A stretch of 64,000 nucleotides of DNA, taken from NCBI RefSeq assembly GCF_014279815.1, contig NZ_CP047941.1, positions 1,364,001-1,428,000 on the forward strand. The letters are read 5' to 3'. This DNA comes from Synechococcus sp. NOUM97013. GTDB taxonomy: Bacteria > Cyanobacteriota > Cyanobacteriia > PCC-6307 > Cyanobiaceae. The position numbers and the translations under genes are program-made. This document shows, piece after piece, positions 35,759 through 43,331 of the stretch. Numbering within the stretch: position 1 is the first letter of the stretch; every line of letters begins with the position of its first letter. The notes beneath the pieces were generated by a model that did not search any database, was not told the origin of the DNA, and worked only from the letters and a program-made list of their open reading frames with translations.

Positions 35759-37108
35759 TCAGATTTGCGACGACCCGATCTCGGACTGGCGCATCGGCAA
35801 AGGCAAGCTGAGGCGGATGGCAAATGTGCCTGGAGTCGTACCGCCAGGTTCCGGGTACAAACACTCCAGTTGGCCGCCATGCAAACGGGCGACGTGGGCA
35901 ACGATCGCCAGTCCAAGGCCGCAATGACCTTGCTGGCCGCGGGAAGAATCCAAGCGATGAAACGGTTGCAGGGCCTCAGTCCATTGCTGAACCGGCATTC
36001 CTTCCCCCTGATCCCAGACGTCGATGCAGCAGCGATCCTCGATCGCATGCAACTTGAGGATCACCGGAGATGCGCCGTAGGAGAAGGCGTTGTCAATCAA
36101 GTTGGCGACTGCGCGGCCGAGGGCAACGGGTTTCACCGAGAGACCAATCGAGGCCAACTGCAACTGCAACTGATCCGCCGGATGGCTGCTGGCCACTTCA
36201 GCCAGCAGCTGATCCAGGGGAACCTCCACGGAGGTCTCGCTGTCACCTCCCCCGGCAAACAGCAGAAACTGACCCGTGATTCTCTCCAGCGATTGCAGGT
36301 CACCAGCGCAGCGTTCGCGTTCGTCCGCTGAGAGTTGTGGCATGGAAAGCCGGAACTGAAGCCTGGTGATCGGTGCGCGGAGATCGTGGGCGATCCCGGC
36401 CAGCATCGTGGCTCGCTCACGGCGGTTCTGCGCCAGCCTCTGCACCATGGCATTGAAGCGTTGGGTGAGGCGCTGGACTTCGGGAGCTCCGCGAGCAGGT
36501 ACGGCATCAGGATCCTCGCCCTCACCAACTCTGGACAGTGCCTTTTCCAAACCACGCAGGGGCGCTTCCACCTCGATGAGCAGGAACAGGCCACCGCAGA
36601 TCACCCCGGCGCCCACCAGCGACAGTCCGAGCAGTGTCGGTTCAGGCGGCCAACGCATCATCGACGGCACATCCACCCGCAACCAAATCGGCTCCAGCGG
36701 GGAAATCAATTCGATCCACACCCGCCTTTCGCCCCTGGCCGCCCGATCCGGTAGCACCATCGGACAATGCGACAACCGCTGACAAAGCTGTTGCTGCAGG
36801 GCATCCGCCTGACGTTTGAAAGCTGCCGATGGAGGCAGTGAAGCAGGCTTCGGTCGCACCGCTACCTCGAGATCAAGCCCTGTCAGCTCGGCCACCAAAT
36901 GGGGTGGGTAGCGCTCCAAGGCCAGTTCGGTGAGGCGCACGTTCAACGCCAGTTCTCTGCCGAGCTGAATGGTCTGCAATTGCTCCAGCTGCCGGCCAAA
37001 CAGGGCTTGCAGCATCACCAGACAGAACGCTGAACTGCCAACTGCCAGTCCACCCCAGATAATCAGCGCACGCAGGCGCTTCTGCCAGGGGAGAGATGGC
37101 ATCAGCAA
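35759..37108 (-). CDS. Sensor histidine kinase, EnvZ-like
   Basis: The 449-residue protein has two membrane segments (about 13-35 and 158-180) around a periplasmic domain of about 120 residues, a HAMP-like linker (APLRGLEKALSRVGEGED), the dimerisation helix AGIAHDLRAPITRLQFRL with phospho-accepting His241, the N-box NLIDNAF, and ATP lid motifs DQGEG and GHCGLGLAIV. The HDLRAPITR sequence resembles proteobacterial EnvZ (HDLRTPLTR). It is co-oriented with the response regulator, 17 bases apart. Confidence 0.9.
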   Translation of the reverse strand: MLMPSLPWQKRLRALIIWGGLAVGSSAFCLVMLQALFGRQLEQLQTIQLGRELALNVRLTELALERYPPHLVAELTGLDLEVAVRPKPASLPPSAAFKRQADALQQQLCQRLSHCPMVLPDRAARGERRVWIELISPLEPIWLRVDVPSMMRWPPEPTLLGLSLVGAGVICGGLFLLIEVEAPLRGLEKALSRVGEGEDPDAVPARGAPEVQRLTQRFNAMVQRLAQNRRERATMLAGIAHDLRAPITRLQFRLSMPQLSADERERCAGDLQSLERITGQFLLFAGGGDSETSVEVPLDQLLAEVASSHPADQLQLQLASIGLSVKPVALGRAVANLIDNAFSYGASPVILKLHAIEDRCCIDVWDQGEGMPVQQWTEALQPFHRLDSSRGQQGHCGLGLAIVAHVARLHGGQLECLYPEPGGTTPGTFAIRLSLPLPMRQSEIGSSQI

Positions 37109-37125
37109 GGAACGGAAATCAGTGA

Positions 37126-37890
37126 TCAGCGGGATCGCGGTTGACCATCAGGCACAAAGACATACCCGTAACCCCACACTGTCTGCAGATAGCGCGGCCG
37201 CGTCGGGTCAGGCTCCACCAATTTGCGAACCCGCGACACCTGTACGTCCATGCTGCGGCTATCGGTGTCACAGCCAGGCCCCCTGGCCAACTCAATCAGC
37301 CGTTCGCGGGACAGCGGACGATGCGGATGTTGAACAAAAGCGGCCAACAAGCTGAATTCGCCGCTGGTGATCACCACAGGCTGTCCCTCGCGGATCAACG
37401 TCCGTGCAGCAAGGTCGAGCACATTCTCACCGAACACCACATCACCACCCTCGGCCAACGGCGTCCCAGCGGGGAGCGCACTGCGACGCCTCAGCACCGC
37501 TTCAATGCGGGCCGACAGCTCACGGGGAAGGAAGGGCTTAGCCAGGTAATCATCCGCTCCCTGTTCCAAACCAATGATGCGATCCACTCCATCACCACGG
37601 GCCGTGAGCATCACGACGGGAAGATCATCCCCCGCATCCCGCAGACGACGCAGCGCGGTGAGCCCGTCATCTCCCGGCATCATCAGATCGAGCACAATCA
37701 GATCAGGACGCTGAAACTCGAGGCGCGCCTCCAGCTGCTTCACATCACTGAGACTGCGAACGTCATACCCCTGATCAATTAAATACGTGCCGACCATCTG
37801 GCGCAGATCGGGATCATCGTCCACGACCCAGATCATCGACGGTTTCTTCGCCGCAGGCTTGGCTGATGAGTTGGCGGTGGAGGTCATCAT
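37126..37890 (-). CDS. OmpR-family response regulator
   Basis: The 254-residue protein has a receiver domain (VVDDDPDLRQMVGTYL, phospho-acceptor Asp in IVLDLMMPGDDG, TARGDGVD, and Lys in LAKPFLPREL) and a winged-helix DNA-binding domain ending QTVWGYGYVFVPDG. The stretch LSRERLIELARGPG followed by DVQVSRVRKLVEPDP is very close to proteobacterial OmpR (LSRDKLMNLARG, DVQISRLRRMVEEDP). It is the first gene of the pair with the EnvZ-like kinase. ATG 37890 or 37887 could start it. Confidence 0.92.
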   Translation of the reverse strand: MMTSTANSSAKPAAKKPSMIWVVDDDPDLRQMVGTYLIDQGYDVRSLSDVKQLEARLEFQRPDLIVLDLMMPGDDGLTALRRLRDAGDDLPVVMLTARGDGVDRIIGLEQGADDYLAKPFLPRELSARIEAVLRRRSALPAGTPLAEGGDVVFGENVLDLAARTLIREGQPVVITSGEFSLLAAFVQHPHRPLSRERLIELARGPGCDTDSRSMDVQVSRVRKLVEPDPTRPRYLQTVWGYGYVFVPDGQPRSR

Positions 37891-38065
37891 TCGAGCACCC
37901 AGTTCGTCGCGTACACAGCCATGGCTTTCGGTCCATCTTGATCTTGATCCGATGGTATGAATGTCGCCACTGGATGTCTCGCAGGAAAGGACCCTGTCAC
38001 AGCTGATCGAAGGACTGTCACGACTCAGACATGTCCTTCACGCCCAGCCTCCATAAGCTCAAGGA

Positions 38066-38533
38066 ATGCTGAAGCCCTTGTCCCGGTCAAGCTGGAGCGC
38101 CATCGGCGTCATCGGAATCGAGAGCCTGTTGTTGTTATCGACCGCTGTTCTGGCGGATCCGCGGCCAGTGCAGATCTACGGGCAACGGATGGAAGCGATG
38201 TTCGTCCGGCTCGACGTCAACGGTGATGGGCGACTGGAATCCGGTGAAGTTCAGGGCCAGCCTTATCTCGAACGACGGCTGCAGCGTCGCGATTCACGCG
38301 GCTTTCTGTTGTTGGAAGATCTCAAACCCAGAAGCACCCATCCAAGCGGTGCACGCTTGCAACAACGTTTTCACCAGGCTGACCGCAATGGTGATGGGCG
38401 CATCGATCGCCATGAATGTCAGGCCATGCCCTGGCTGAGCAGAAACTTCACCAGTTTCGATCTCGATGGTGATGGGGCGCTCACACTGGCTGAGCTCTGG
38501 ACCGTGCAGCGTTCTCTGGCGCCACGTCCGTAA
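38066..38533 (+). CDS. Exported EF-hand calcium-binding protein
   Basis: The 155-residue protein has a signal peptide (SAIGVIGIESLLLLSTAVLA, about residues 11-30) and three EF-hand loops: DVNGDGRLESGE (about 50-61), DRNGDGRIDRHE (about 106-117) and DLDGDGALTLAE (about 132-143). Each has the Asp/Asn-Gly-Asp-Gly signature, so Ca2+ binding is plausible. It is divergent from the response regulator. The role, perhaps calcium sensing or surface structure, is unknown. Confidence 0.85.
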   Translation: MLKPLSRSSWSAIGVIGIESLLLLSTAVLADPRPVQIYGQRMEAMFVRLDVNGDGRLESGEVQGQPYLERRLQRRDSRGFLLLEDLKPRSTHPSGARLQQRFHQADRNGDGRIDRHECQAMPWLSRNFTSFDLDGDGALTLAELWTVQRSLAPRP

Positions 38534-38537
38534 CGCC

Positions 38538-38948
38538 CTAGCGACGCTTGCGCCGACGGCGCGGTGTTGATGAAACCGACTTGGGGGCTCGCGTGCCGAA
38601 GGTGCGTTTGAGCGAGCGAAACAAGCGGATCACTCCTGAAACCAAGGCCAACAGAGCGCCAACCAACAGAAGTGCGACCACGATTACGACGGTCAGACCC
38701 AGCAGCCCTTCCAGCAGCTGTCCAATGCCGGCGATCAGGTCGGCGATGGCCTCACTGACCACCAACAGGCCCTCATTTTTTTGCGGCAACCAGCTCAGGA
38801 ATGCCAGGGTTCCAGCCCCGAGGGCTAACAACAAAACAGCTTCCCCGAACTGCCTGCCGATCGATGGCTGACGGCGAGGCTGACGGTTCGTGAACACACG
38901 ACGGGTCTTCGACACCGGGCGCAGAGGACGAAGGTTCCGAGAGCTCAT
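38538..38948 (-). CDS. Membrane protein, hypothetical
   Basis: The 136-residue product has a basic N-terminus (LRPLRPVSKTRRVFTNRQPR), two membrane segments (AVLLLALGAGTLAFLSWL and LTVVIVVALLLVGALLALVSGV) and a very basic tail (RRRRKRR). It is convergent with the EF-hand gene, four bases apart, with no terminator seen. It starts at ATG 38948 or 38954. Confidence 0.6.
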   Translation of the reverse strand: MSSRNLRPLRPVSKTRRVFTNRQPRRQPSIGRQFGEAVLLLALGAGTLAFLSWLPQKNEGLLVVSEAIADLIAGIGQLLEGLLGLTVVIVVALLLVGALLALVSGVIRLFRSLKRTFGTRAPKSVSSTPRRRRKRR

Positions 38949-39069
38949 GGACATTGCTGACCAGCAACGGTCAAATACGGCCGAGCAGATGCTTCCTTAG
39001 GGCAATTACAGCGAGAACGCATCAAGAGGCAAGGCGCATCGAGACATTCTGGTGATGCCTTGCGTTAGG

Positions 39070-39705
39070 TCAACGCTTCGCGTCCTCTTGTGAAGGATCG
39101 CTGATCGGAGCCTCTGTGCTCGATGGCTCTGCGGTCTCCTGACGACTTGGCTCAAGCTGCGGAACTGGGAGCAGCAATGCGACAAGACCAAGAGCCGCAA
39201 ACGTCACTCCACCCAGAAGCGGAGCAGCCAGGCGTTTGGTCAGGGGGATGCGCTCGACAAGATCGCGCCGATGCAGTGGTTCATGCTGAATCGCTGGCCA
39301 GTCCAGTCGGACACGGGTGTCCAGTCGTAGAGCATCAAGACAGCGCACCAGATCAGCGAGTTCCGCATCATCCAGGCGAATGGACAGGGGCGGAACATCG
39401 GGCTGACCGCTGGTGAGATCCAACCGATGCTGAATGCCATCCGCCACGATTCTGACGGGATCCCCCTCCTCTCCAATGGACCGGACGACGCCTGAGAGCC
39501 GCAAACGCACGTAAGGAATTACCACACGCATCAGCGACTCCAGATGTTCGCGACGACCCTCGACTTCTGTTCCGCCGACGATCATCAACCGCCAAGACGA
39601 CAGGATGCCGATGGCCTGATCACCCTGACCGGCAGACAGGTCAGGAAGTCCCTCCACCTCCAGGCGGGTCGAGGTTTGGTCATAGCGGTAGGACTGTTTC
39701 AGCAT
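39070..39705 (-). CDS. DUF4335 family membrane-associated protein
   Basis: The 211-residue product has an N-terminal beta-rich domain (LKQSYRYDQTSTRLEVEGLP, ILSSWRLMIVGGTEVEGR), a hydrophobic segment near 160-185 (LAAPLLGGVTFAALGLVALLLPV) and an acidic Ser/Glu tail. This fits the cyanobacterial DUF4335 family, normally found beside DUF3038 as here. The partner is just upstream on the same strand with 13 bases between. Function unknown; a link to membranes is inferred from the segment. Confidence 0.78.
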   Translation of the reverse strand: MLKQSYRYDQTSTRLEVEGLPDLSAGQGDQAIGILSSWRLMIVGGTEVEGRREHLESLMRVVIPYVRLRLSGVVRSIGEEGDPVRIVADGIQHRLDLTSGQPDVPPLSIRLDDAELADLVRCLDALRLDTRVRLDWPAIQHEPLHRRDLVERIPLTKRLAAPLLGGVTFAALGLVALLLPVPQLEPSRQETAEPSSTEAPISDPSQEDAKR

Positions 39706-39718
39706 CACCGTTCAACGT

Positions 39719-40276
39719 TCAGGGGGTGGGGTCAAGCAGGCTGGCGCGCAGGCGATCGACTCCTTCAGGACCCGACGCCAGAGCCAAGGTGAGAACCAGT
39801 TGGCGCTGGATAGCGTCTCCGGGCTCAACGCCCAGCAAGCGTTGAATCGCACCACGGCGTGGGTTCATGCGTTCCTCGATCAAATCGCGCAGACGCTGAT
39901 CGACCAGGGTCCAGCGCTCACGCGTGAGCTGTTCCGGCTCGCGACTGGACAGAAGCTGATGAAGCATCGGATAAAGCCGATCTGCCATGACGCAGAGAAT
40001 CCTGATCAAAGCCTCGGTTTCCACTGCGCTGAGCTGCCCCCGACGGGTGGACCGTCGCAGCGGGTTGTGGCAACGACGTTTCCAGAGCTCAACGCGATTG
40101 GGAAAAATCGAGTCGAAGCCCAGTTGGCGTGTTGCCCACAGCATGGCCTCACCACCATTGAGATCGAGCGCCTCAACGGTGAGCAACAACAGATCCAGGC
40201 GCTCGAGCGCACGGCGGCCAAGGACGGCATCTGGCAAGGACGGATCAGGGGCCGCCTGAGCAGTGACTTCAGTCAT
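39719..40276 (-). CDS. DUF3038 family protein
   Basis: The 185-residue soluble protein has the family blocks LGRRALERLDLLLLTVEALD, MLWATRQLGFDSIFPNRVELW and RLYPMLHQLLSSREPEQL. It is followed by DUF4335 in the usual order. The start codon lies 83 bases left of the repeat-bracketed insertion described below, so its promoter is close to the insertion edge. Confidence 0.8.
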   Translation of the reverse strand: MTEVTAQAAPDPSLPDAVLGRRALERLDLLLLTVEALDLNGGEAMLWATRQLGFDSIFPNRVELWKRRCHNPLRRSTRRGQLSAVETEALIRILCVMADRLYPMLHQLLSSREPEQLTRERWTLVDQRLRDLIEERMNPRRGAIQRLLGVEPGDAIQRQLVLTLALASGPEGVDRLRASLLDPTP

Positions 40277-40385
40277 GGCTCCAATGACAATAAAAGCAGT
40301 GTCTGACTGGGATCTGCCCAGTTACTGCAACGATTTCGCAGAACCCTTCGCAGTTCAGACCGTCGCAATACCTCTGTAGAAGCCA

Positions 40386-40949
40386 ATGGGCCGTCCAAAG
40401 AAACCAATCCAACGACGAAAGAATGGCATCTACTTCGTCCAGCTGCACGAAGCCGGGAGACGGGTTGTAAGGAGTCTGGAGACCAGAGATCCAATCAAGG
40501 CAGCACCCAGAGCCGAACAGGCCATCAGGGAGCTTCAAGAGGCAGAAACAGGACCGAGGTGGACAGCAGATACGCCTGTCTTGGTTCCGGCAGGTGACCA
40601 CCCCATTGACGAACACACCCCTGCCATCGAGACCACATGGTCTGAAGTCGCTCAATCTCAGGAAGAGATCAAGACCTTGGCTTGGATCGATCTCATAAGA
40701 GAGGCCGACAACGTCAGGAAACGAAAAGAAGGCAAGCCTTACGGCAGCTCATGGCACCGGAACATCGGGATTGCCATACGTGGCGTCCCGTTCACCCTTC
40801 AAGAAGCATCACCTCAAACGATCCGGGCATGGATCAAGGAGCTTCAAGACGCTGGCTTGTCTGGCCTCACCATCAACAACAAGTGCTCACTGTTGAGCGA
40901 AGAGGAAGCGGATCGGATGGTTGGCTGTAACTGGGGAGTGAGCCTTTGA
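40386..40949 (+). pseudogene. Truncated phage-type (tyrosine recombinase) integrase
   Basis: The 187-residue frame begins MGRPKKPIQRRKNGIYFVQL, the N-terminal arm-binding type domain (three-stranded), followed by a core-binding helical segment (WRDLIREADNVRKRK... SPQTIRAWIKELQDAGLSGLTINNKCSLLS). It then ends with a short unrelated tail and a stop at 40949. The catalytic Arg-His-x-x-Arg-Tyr domain is absent, so it cannot recombine. The truncation point lies near 40895. A full integrase would be about twice as long. Confidence 0.75.
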
Positions 40950-41064
40950 TCCATCAGAAATTGGGGGGACTCTCAGTTATTCATTTGATTGAGTGATGGG
41001 ACTTGAGCCTGGAAAGGATATGGTGTTTTGATGGGGCGAGAGCCTCACAAATCACTCATAACTA

Positions 41065-41310
41065 ATGAGGCTCTTCAACACAATCGCTACCTCTTCTCTA
41101 GTCGCGGGGGTATTTTTTATACCTGTAACTCCTGCCAAAACAGCTCCTCGCTTACTTCAATGCTCTGAACTTGCGAAGCGTTTCGCTATTGGTGACGTCA
41201 ATTTTGACGAGAGTTTAAAGTGCAGTGCAGGGCAAACCGAAATGACTTATGGAAAGTATTGCTCACGCACACAAGGAATCGTTTGCACTAGGGGAAGAGG
41301 TTGGAGTTGA
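41065..41310 (+). CDS. Small exported cysteine-containing protein (islet)
   Basis: The 81-residue product has a signal peptide (LFNTIATSSLVAGVFFIPVTPAKTA) and a mature part with four cysteines (LLQCSEL, LKCSAGQT, YCSRTQGIVCTRG), which suggests two disulfides. The coding sequence is visibly A+T-richer than the flanking core genes. It is probably foreign in origin. No family is recognised. Confidence 0.55.
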   Translation: MRLFNTIATSSLVAGVFFIPVTPAKTAPRLLQCSELAKRFAIGDVNFDESLKCSAGQTEMTYGKYCSRTQGIVCTRGRGWS

Positions 41311-41448
41311 GAGTTTTGTAGTCATCGTCTTTTGATGACACCAAGAAACCCCCAGAGGCTTGCTCCAGGGGCATACAGAAGGGTCTCAGATTTTAGGCAT
41401 CACTAGGTGCGTCGTGTCGTAACGCAAGTTGGCTTGGATTAATCCTTA

Positions 41449-41919
41449 TCATTCCTGAGCTTTCCCTTCTGCATGTTCTTCTTCAGCTTTAGCTGCATCC
41501 CTTTCTCTTTGCTTTTCAACTTTTTGGACCTCTTCTAAAGCCTTTTCAGCTGCGATCTCTTGTTTTTTGTCATTTATCAAAGCCAACCCTTCCTTGCTTG
41601 TGATTTCATCCCAAGAAGACGGAAAGTTGTCTGCAACATCTCTGCAGGCCACCACATCGCCTCTATTGCACGAATTAATAACTTGATTCACCTCACGGCT
41701 TATGCCTGGCAAGACCGCAATGATTCCAGCAATCAACGACAAGAGAGTTCTGACTAGTCTTCCTTTAATTTTGTACTCTCGGGAAAATAAAAATGCAGTT
41801 AGAAGTGGTAAAGCAAAAACGCAGAGAACAACTCCAAGCGTAGCATTTGAGAGGGCAATAGCTCCAAAGAAAAGCGCAGTAAATAGTATTTTTTTGGTCG
41901 AATTAAATGAATTGAACAT
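41449..41919 (-). CDS. Membrane protein with coiled-coil tail (islet)
   Basis: The 156-residue protein has two hydrophobic regions (ILFTALFFGAIALSNATLGV running into VVLCVFALPLLTAFLF, then LLSLIAGIIAVLPGI), a short domain with two cysteines (INSCNRGDVVACRDVADNF) and a charged C-terminal helix of Lys/Glu/Ala repeats predicted to form a coiled coil. Base composition is the most A+T-rich in the window. Function unknown. Confidence 0.6.
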   Translation of the reverse strand: MFNSFNSTKKILFTALFFGAIALSNATLGVVLCVFALPLLTAFLFSREYKIKGRLVRTLLSLIAGIIAVLPGISREVNQVINSCNRGDVVACRDVADNFPSSWDEITSKEGLALINDKKQEIAAEKALEEVQKVEKQRERDAAKAEEEHAEGKAQE

Positions 41920-42016
41920 TTCAGTCTCTACTTTTGACGTAACGAATTTAATTCTATCAACTTGAGTTTAGGTTGTCCACAAAATCCGCTATTGGAGGCG
42001 TGTTATCTATAAAAAA

Positions 42017-42310
42017 TTAAACAGGGTTTTCTTTCTCCCCACCCACTAGTTCCTTAATCTTCCTGATCTGGTTTGGTGAGGGTTCACCACAGCTAGGGCC
42101 GCCTACCCATTCACCACCATCAGGAGGCAGGGGAGGTCCACCCTTCAGGGCCACCAGGGGAGGGCCAGGGAAGCACGTTCTGGACCAGGTCATCACAACA
42201 ATGACCGCATCAAGGGTCAAATCAACTGGTATGACTGGCTGATCATCAGAGACAGCATCTAGAGCACTACGACACCGTCGTAATGCGCCCTGATTCCGTT
42301 GGTACTGCAT
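42017..42310 (-). CDS. Hypothetical protein (97 aa), doubtful
   Basis: The frame MQYQRNQGALRRCRSALDAV has a plausible helical N-terminus, a mid-section of hydrophobic residues, and a Pro/Gly-rich part (PPLPPDGGEW). I do not recognise it. The composition is less biased than its neighbours. It could be a remnant of islet cargo or a chance frame. Confidence 0.35.
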   Translation of the reverse strand: MQYQRNQGALRRCRSALDAVSDDQPVIPVDLTLDAVIVVMTWSRTCFPGPPLVALKGGPPLPPDGGEWVGGPSCGEPSPNQIRKIKELVGGEKENPV

Positions 42311-42479
42311 CAGGTGCTGACAGCAGGCACGGGGCGACCAAGGCCAGGGAGCAGCGGCTTAACAATCGGAGGTGCAGATGAGCCGTGTCCAGGTCTCTAT
42401 TTCTGCCCATCTGTTGCGCTTTTTTCTGCGTCACCTGTGGTTAAACCGTCGTAGAACCCCACCAACCGTCGTAATAAAA
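42272..42479 (+). repeat. Repeated ACCGTCGTA boxes at the islet's right edge
   Basis: ACCGTCGTA occurs at 42274, 42445 and 42465, in the contexts ACACCGTCGTAATG, AAACCGTCGTAGAA and CAACCGTCGTAATAAAA. A one-mismatch copy, ACCGTCGCAATA, is at 40359 at the left edge. They could be recombinase arm sites, attachment-core remnants or regulator boxes. All copies read on the plus strand. Confidence 0.6.
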
Positions 42480-42534
42480 CCTGACCAGCACTTGACAGTT
42501 AGCCAAGGCTGCGATGATGGCAGGGTTGAGGCCT

Positions 42535-43068
42535 ATGCGTCACCACCCTGTGGATCTTCGTCAGTTCATTCGTGATGTCCCCGACTTTCCGAAGCCGGGA
42601 ATCCTGTTTCGCGACATCACGCCACTGCTGCGTGCTCCCGAGGGCTGGGCTGAGGTGATGCGTCAGTTTGATGCGATCTGTGAGCGTCTCAAACCCGATC
42701 TGATCGTTGGCATTGAATCGCGGGGATTCATTGTTGGCACCGCCATTGCGACGCGACGCAACCTCGGCTTCGTCCCCATTCGCAAGCCTGGGAAGCTGCC
42801 TGGTGAGGTTGTCGGTATCGACTATGCCCTCGAATACGGCACCGATCGGCTGGAAATCCATGCTGATGCACTTGCCGACGGCTCCAGAGTTTTACTGGTA
42901 GATGATCTCCTCGCCACCGGAGGAACAGCAGAAGCCAGCGCTCAGCTAATTGAGCGTGCCGGTGGAGAACTGCTCGGTTGTGCCTTTGTCGTAGAACTGG
43001 CTGCCCTTGAAGGTCGCAAGCGACTGCCTGAAAGCGTGGCAGTGGACGCGTTGATCACCTACGGCTGA
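42535..43068 (+). CDS. apt: Adenine phosphoribosyltransferase
   Basis: Apt salvages adenine to AMP with PRPP. ATG 42535 ([20 protein letters not shown]) gives 177 residues, the normal size; ATG 42514 or 42517 would add a short tail. The family blocks are [28 protein letters not shown], the flexible loop [20 protein letters not shown], and the PRPP motif [24 protein letters not shown] box is at 42492-42497, only 43 bases before this start. The gene is immediately right of the islet. Confidence 0.95.
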   Translation: MRHHPVDLRQFIRDVPDFPKPGILFRDITPLLRAPEGWAEVMRQFDAICERLKPDLIVGIESRGFIVGTAIATRRNLGFVPIRKPGKLPGEVVGIDYALEYGTDRLEIHADALADGSRVLLVDDLLATGGTAEASAQLIERAGGELLGCAFVVELAALEGRKRLPESVAVDALITYG

Positions 43069-43096
43069 TTCACGCTGAAGCGAGCTGGGAAAGTGT

Positions 43097-43312
43097 TCAG
43101 GACTGGTGTTGCAGCTGCCAGTCGAGCACGTCTTGGTATTGCGTCAGGTTGAGCAAACCGAAACTCCAGAGCACCACCGGCAACGGCGCCTGTTCGAGTT
43201 CAGCCTGACGAAGCCCCAGATTGATGGCGTTGTCACTCAACCCGAGTTTCTGGTGAAGAAAGTCAATCAGCGCCCGGGATACCGCAGGTTGTGGATCACT
43301 GCTGATAACCAT
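43097..43312 (-). CDS. DUF2949 family protein
   Basis: ATG 43312 gives 71 residues with ALIDFLHQKLGLSDNAINLG, APLPVVLWSFGLLNLTQYQD and VLDWQLQ, the DUF2949 pattern of cyanobacteria. It is a small soluble helical protein. It lies just left of the convergently oriented apt and downstream of the FAD hydroxylase on the same strand. Confidence 0.8.
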   Translation of the reverse strand: MVISSDPQPAVSRALIDFLHQKLGLSDNAINLGLRQAELEQAPLPVVLWSFGLLNLTQYQDVLDWQLQHQS

Positions 43313-43331
43313 GCCGAAAGAATGATTGAAC

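Larger units (their letters stand above)
40359..42474. mobile_element. Degraded integrative element or genomic islet
   Basis: A 2.1-kb insertion between DUF3038 and apt contains a truncated tyrosine-recombinase-like gene, two or three unrelated small genes and much higher A+T than its neighbours, especially 41.0-42.0 kb. A near-identical 12-mer, ACCGTCGCAATA (40359-40370) and ACCGTCGTAATA (42465-42476 region), brackets it. The ends are inferred from this repeat; no complete recombinase, replication or cargo module is present. Confidence 0.55.

Noticed and set aside
42017-42310. Possible remnant of the MnmE tRNA-modification GTPase C-terminus
   Set aside because: Only a vague helical similarity (QYQRNQGALRRCRSALDAV) was seen; no GTPase motif or the family C-terminal Cys-Ile-Gly-Lys is present.
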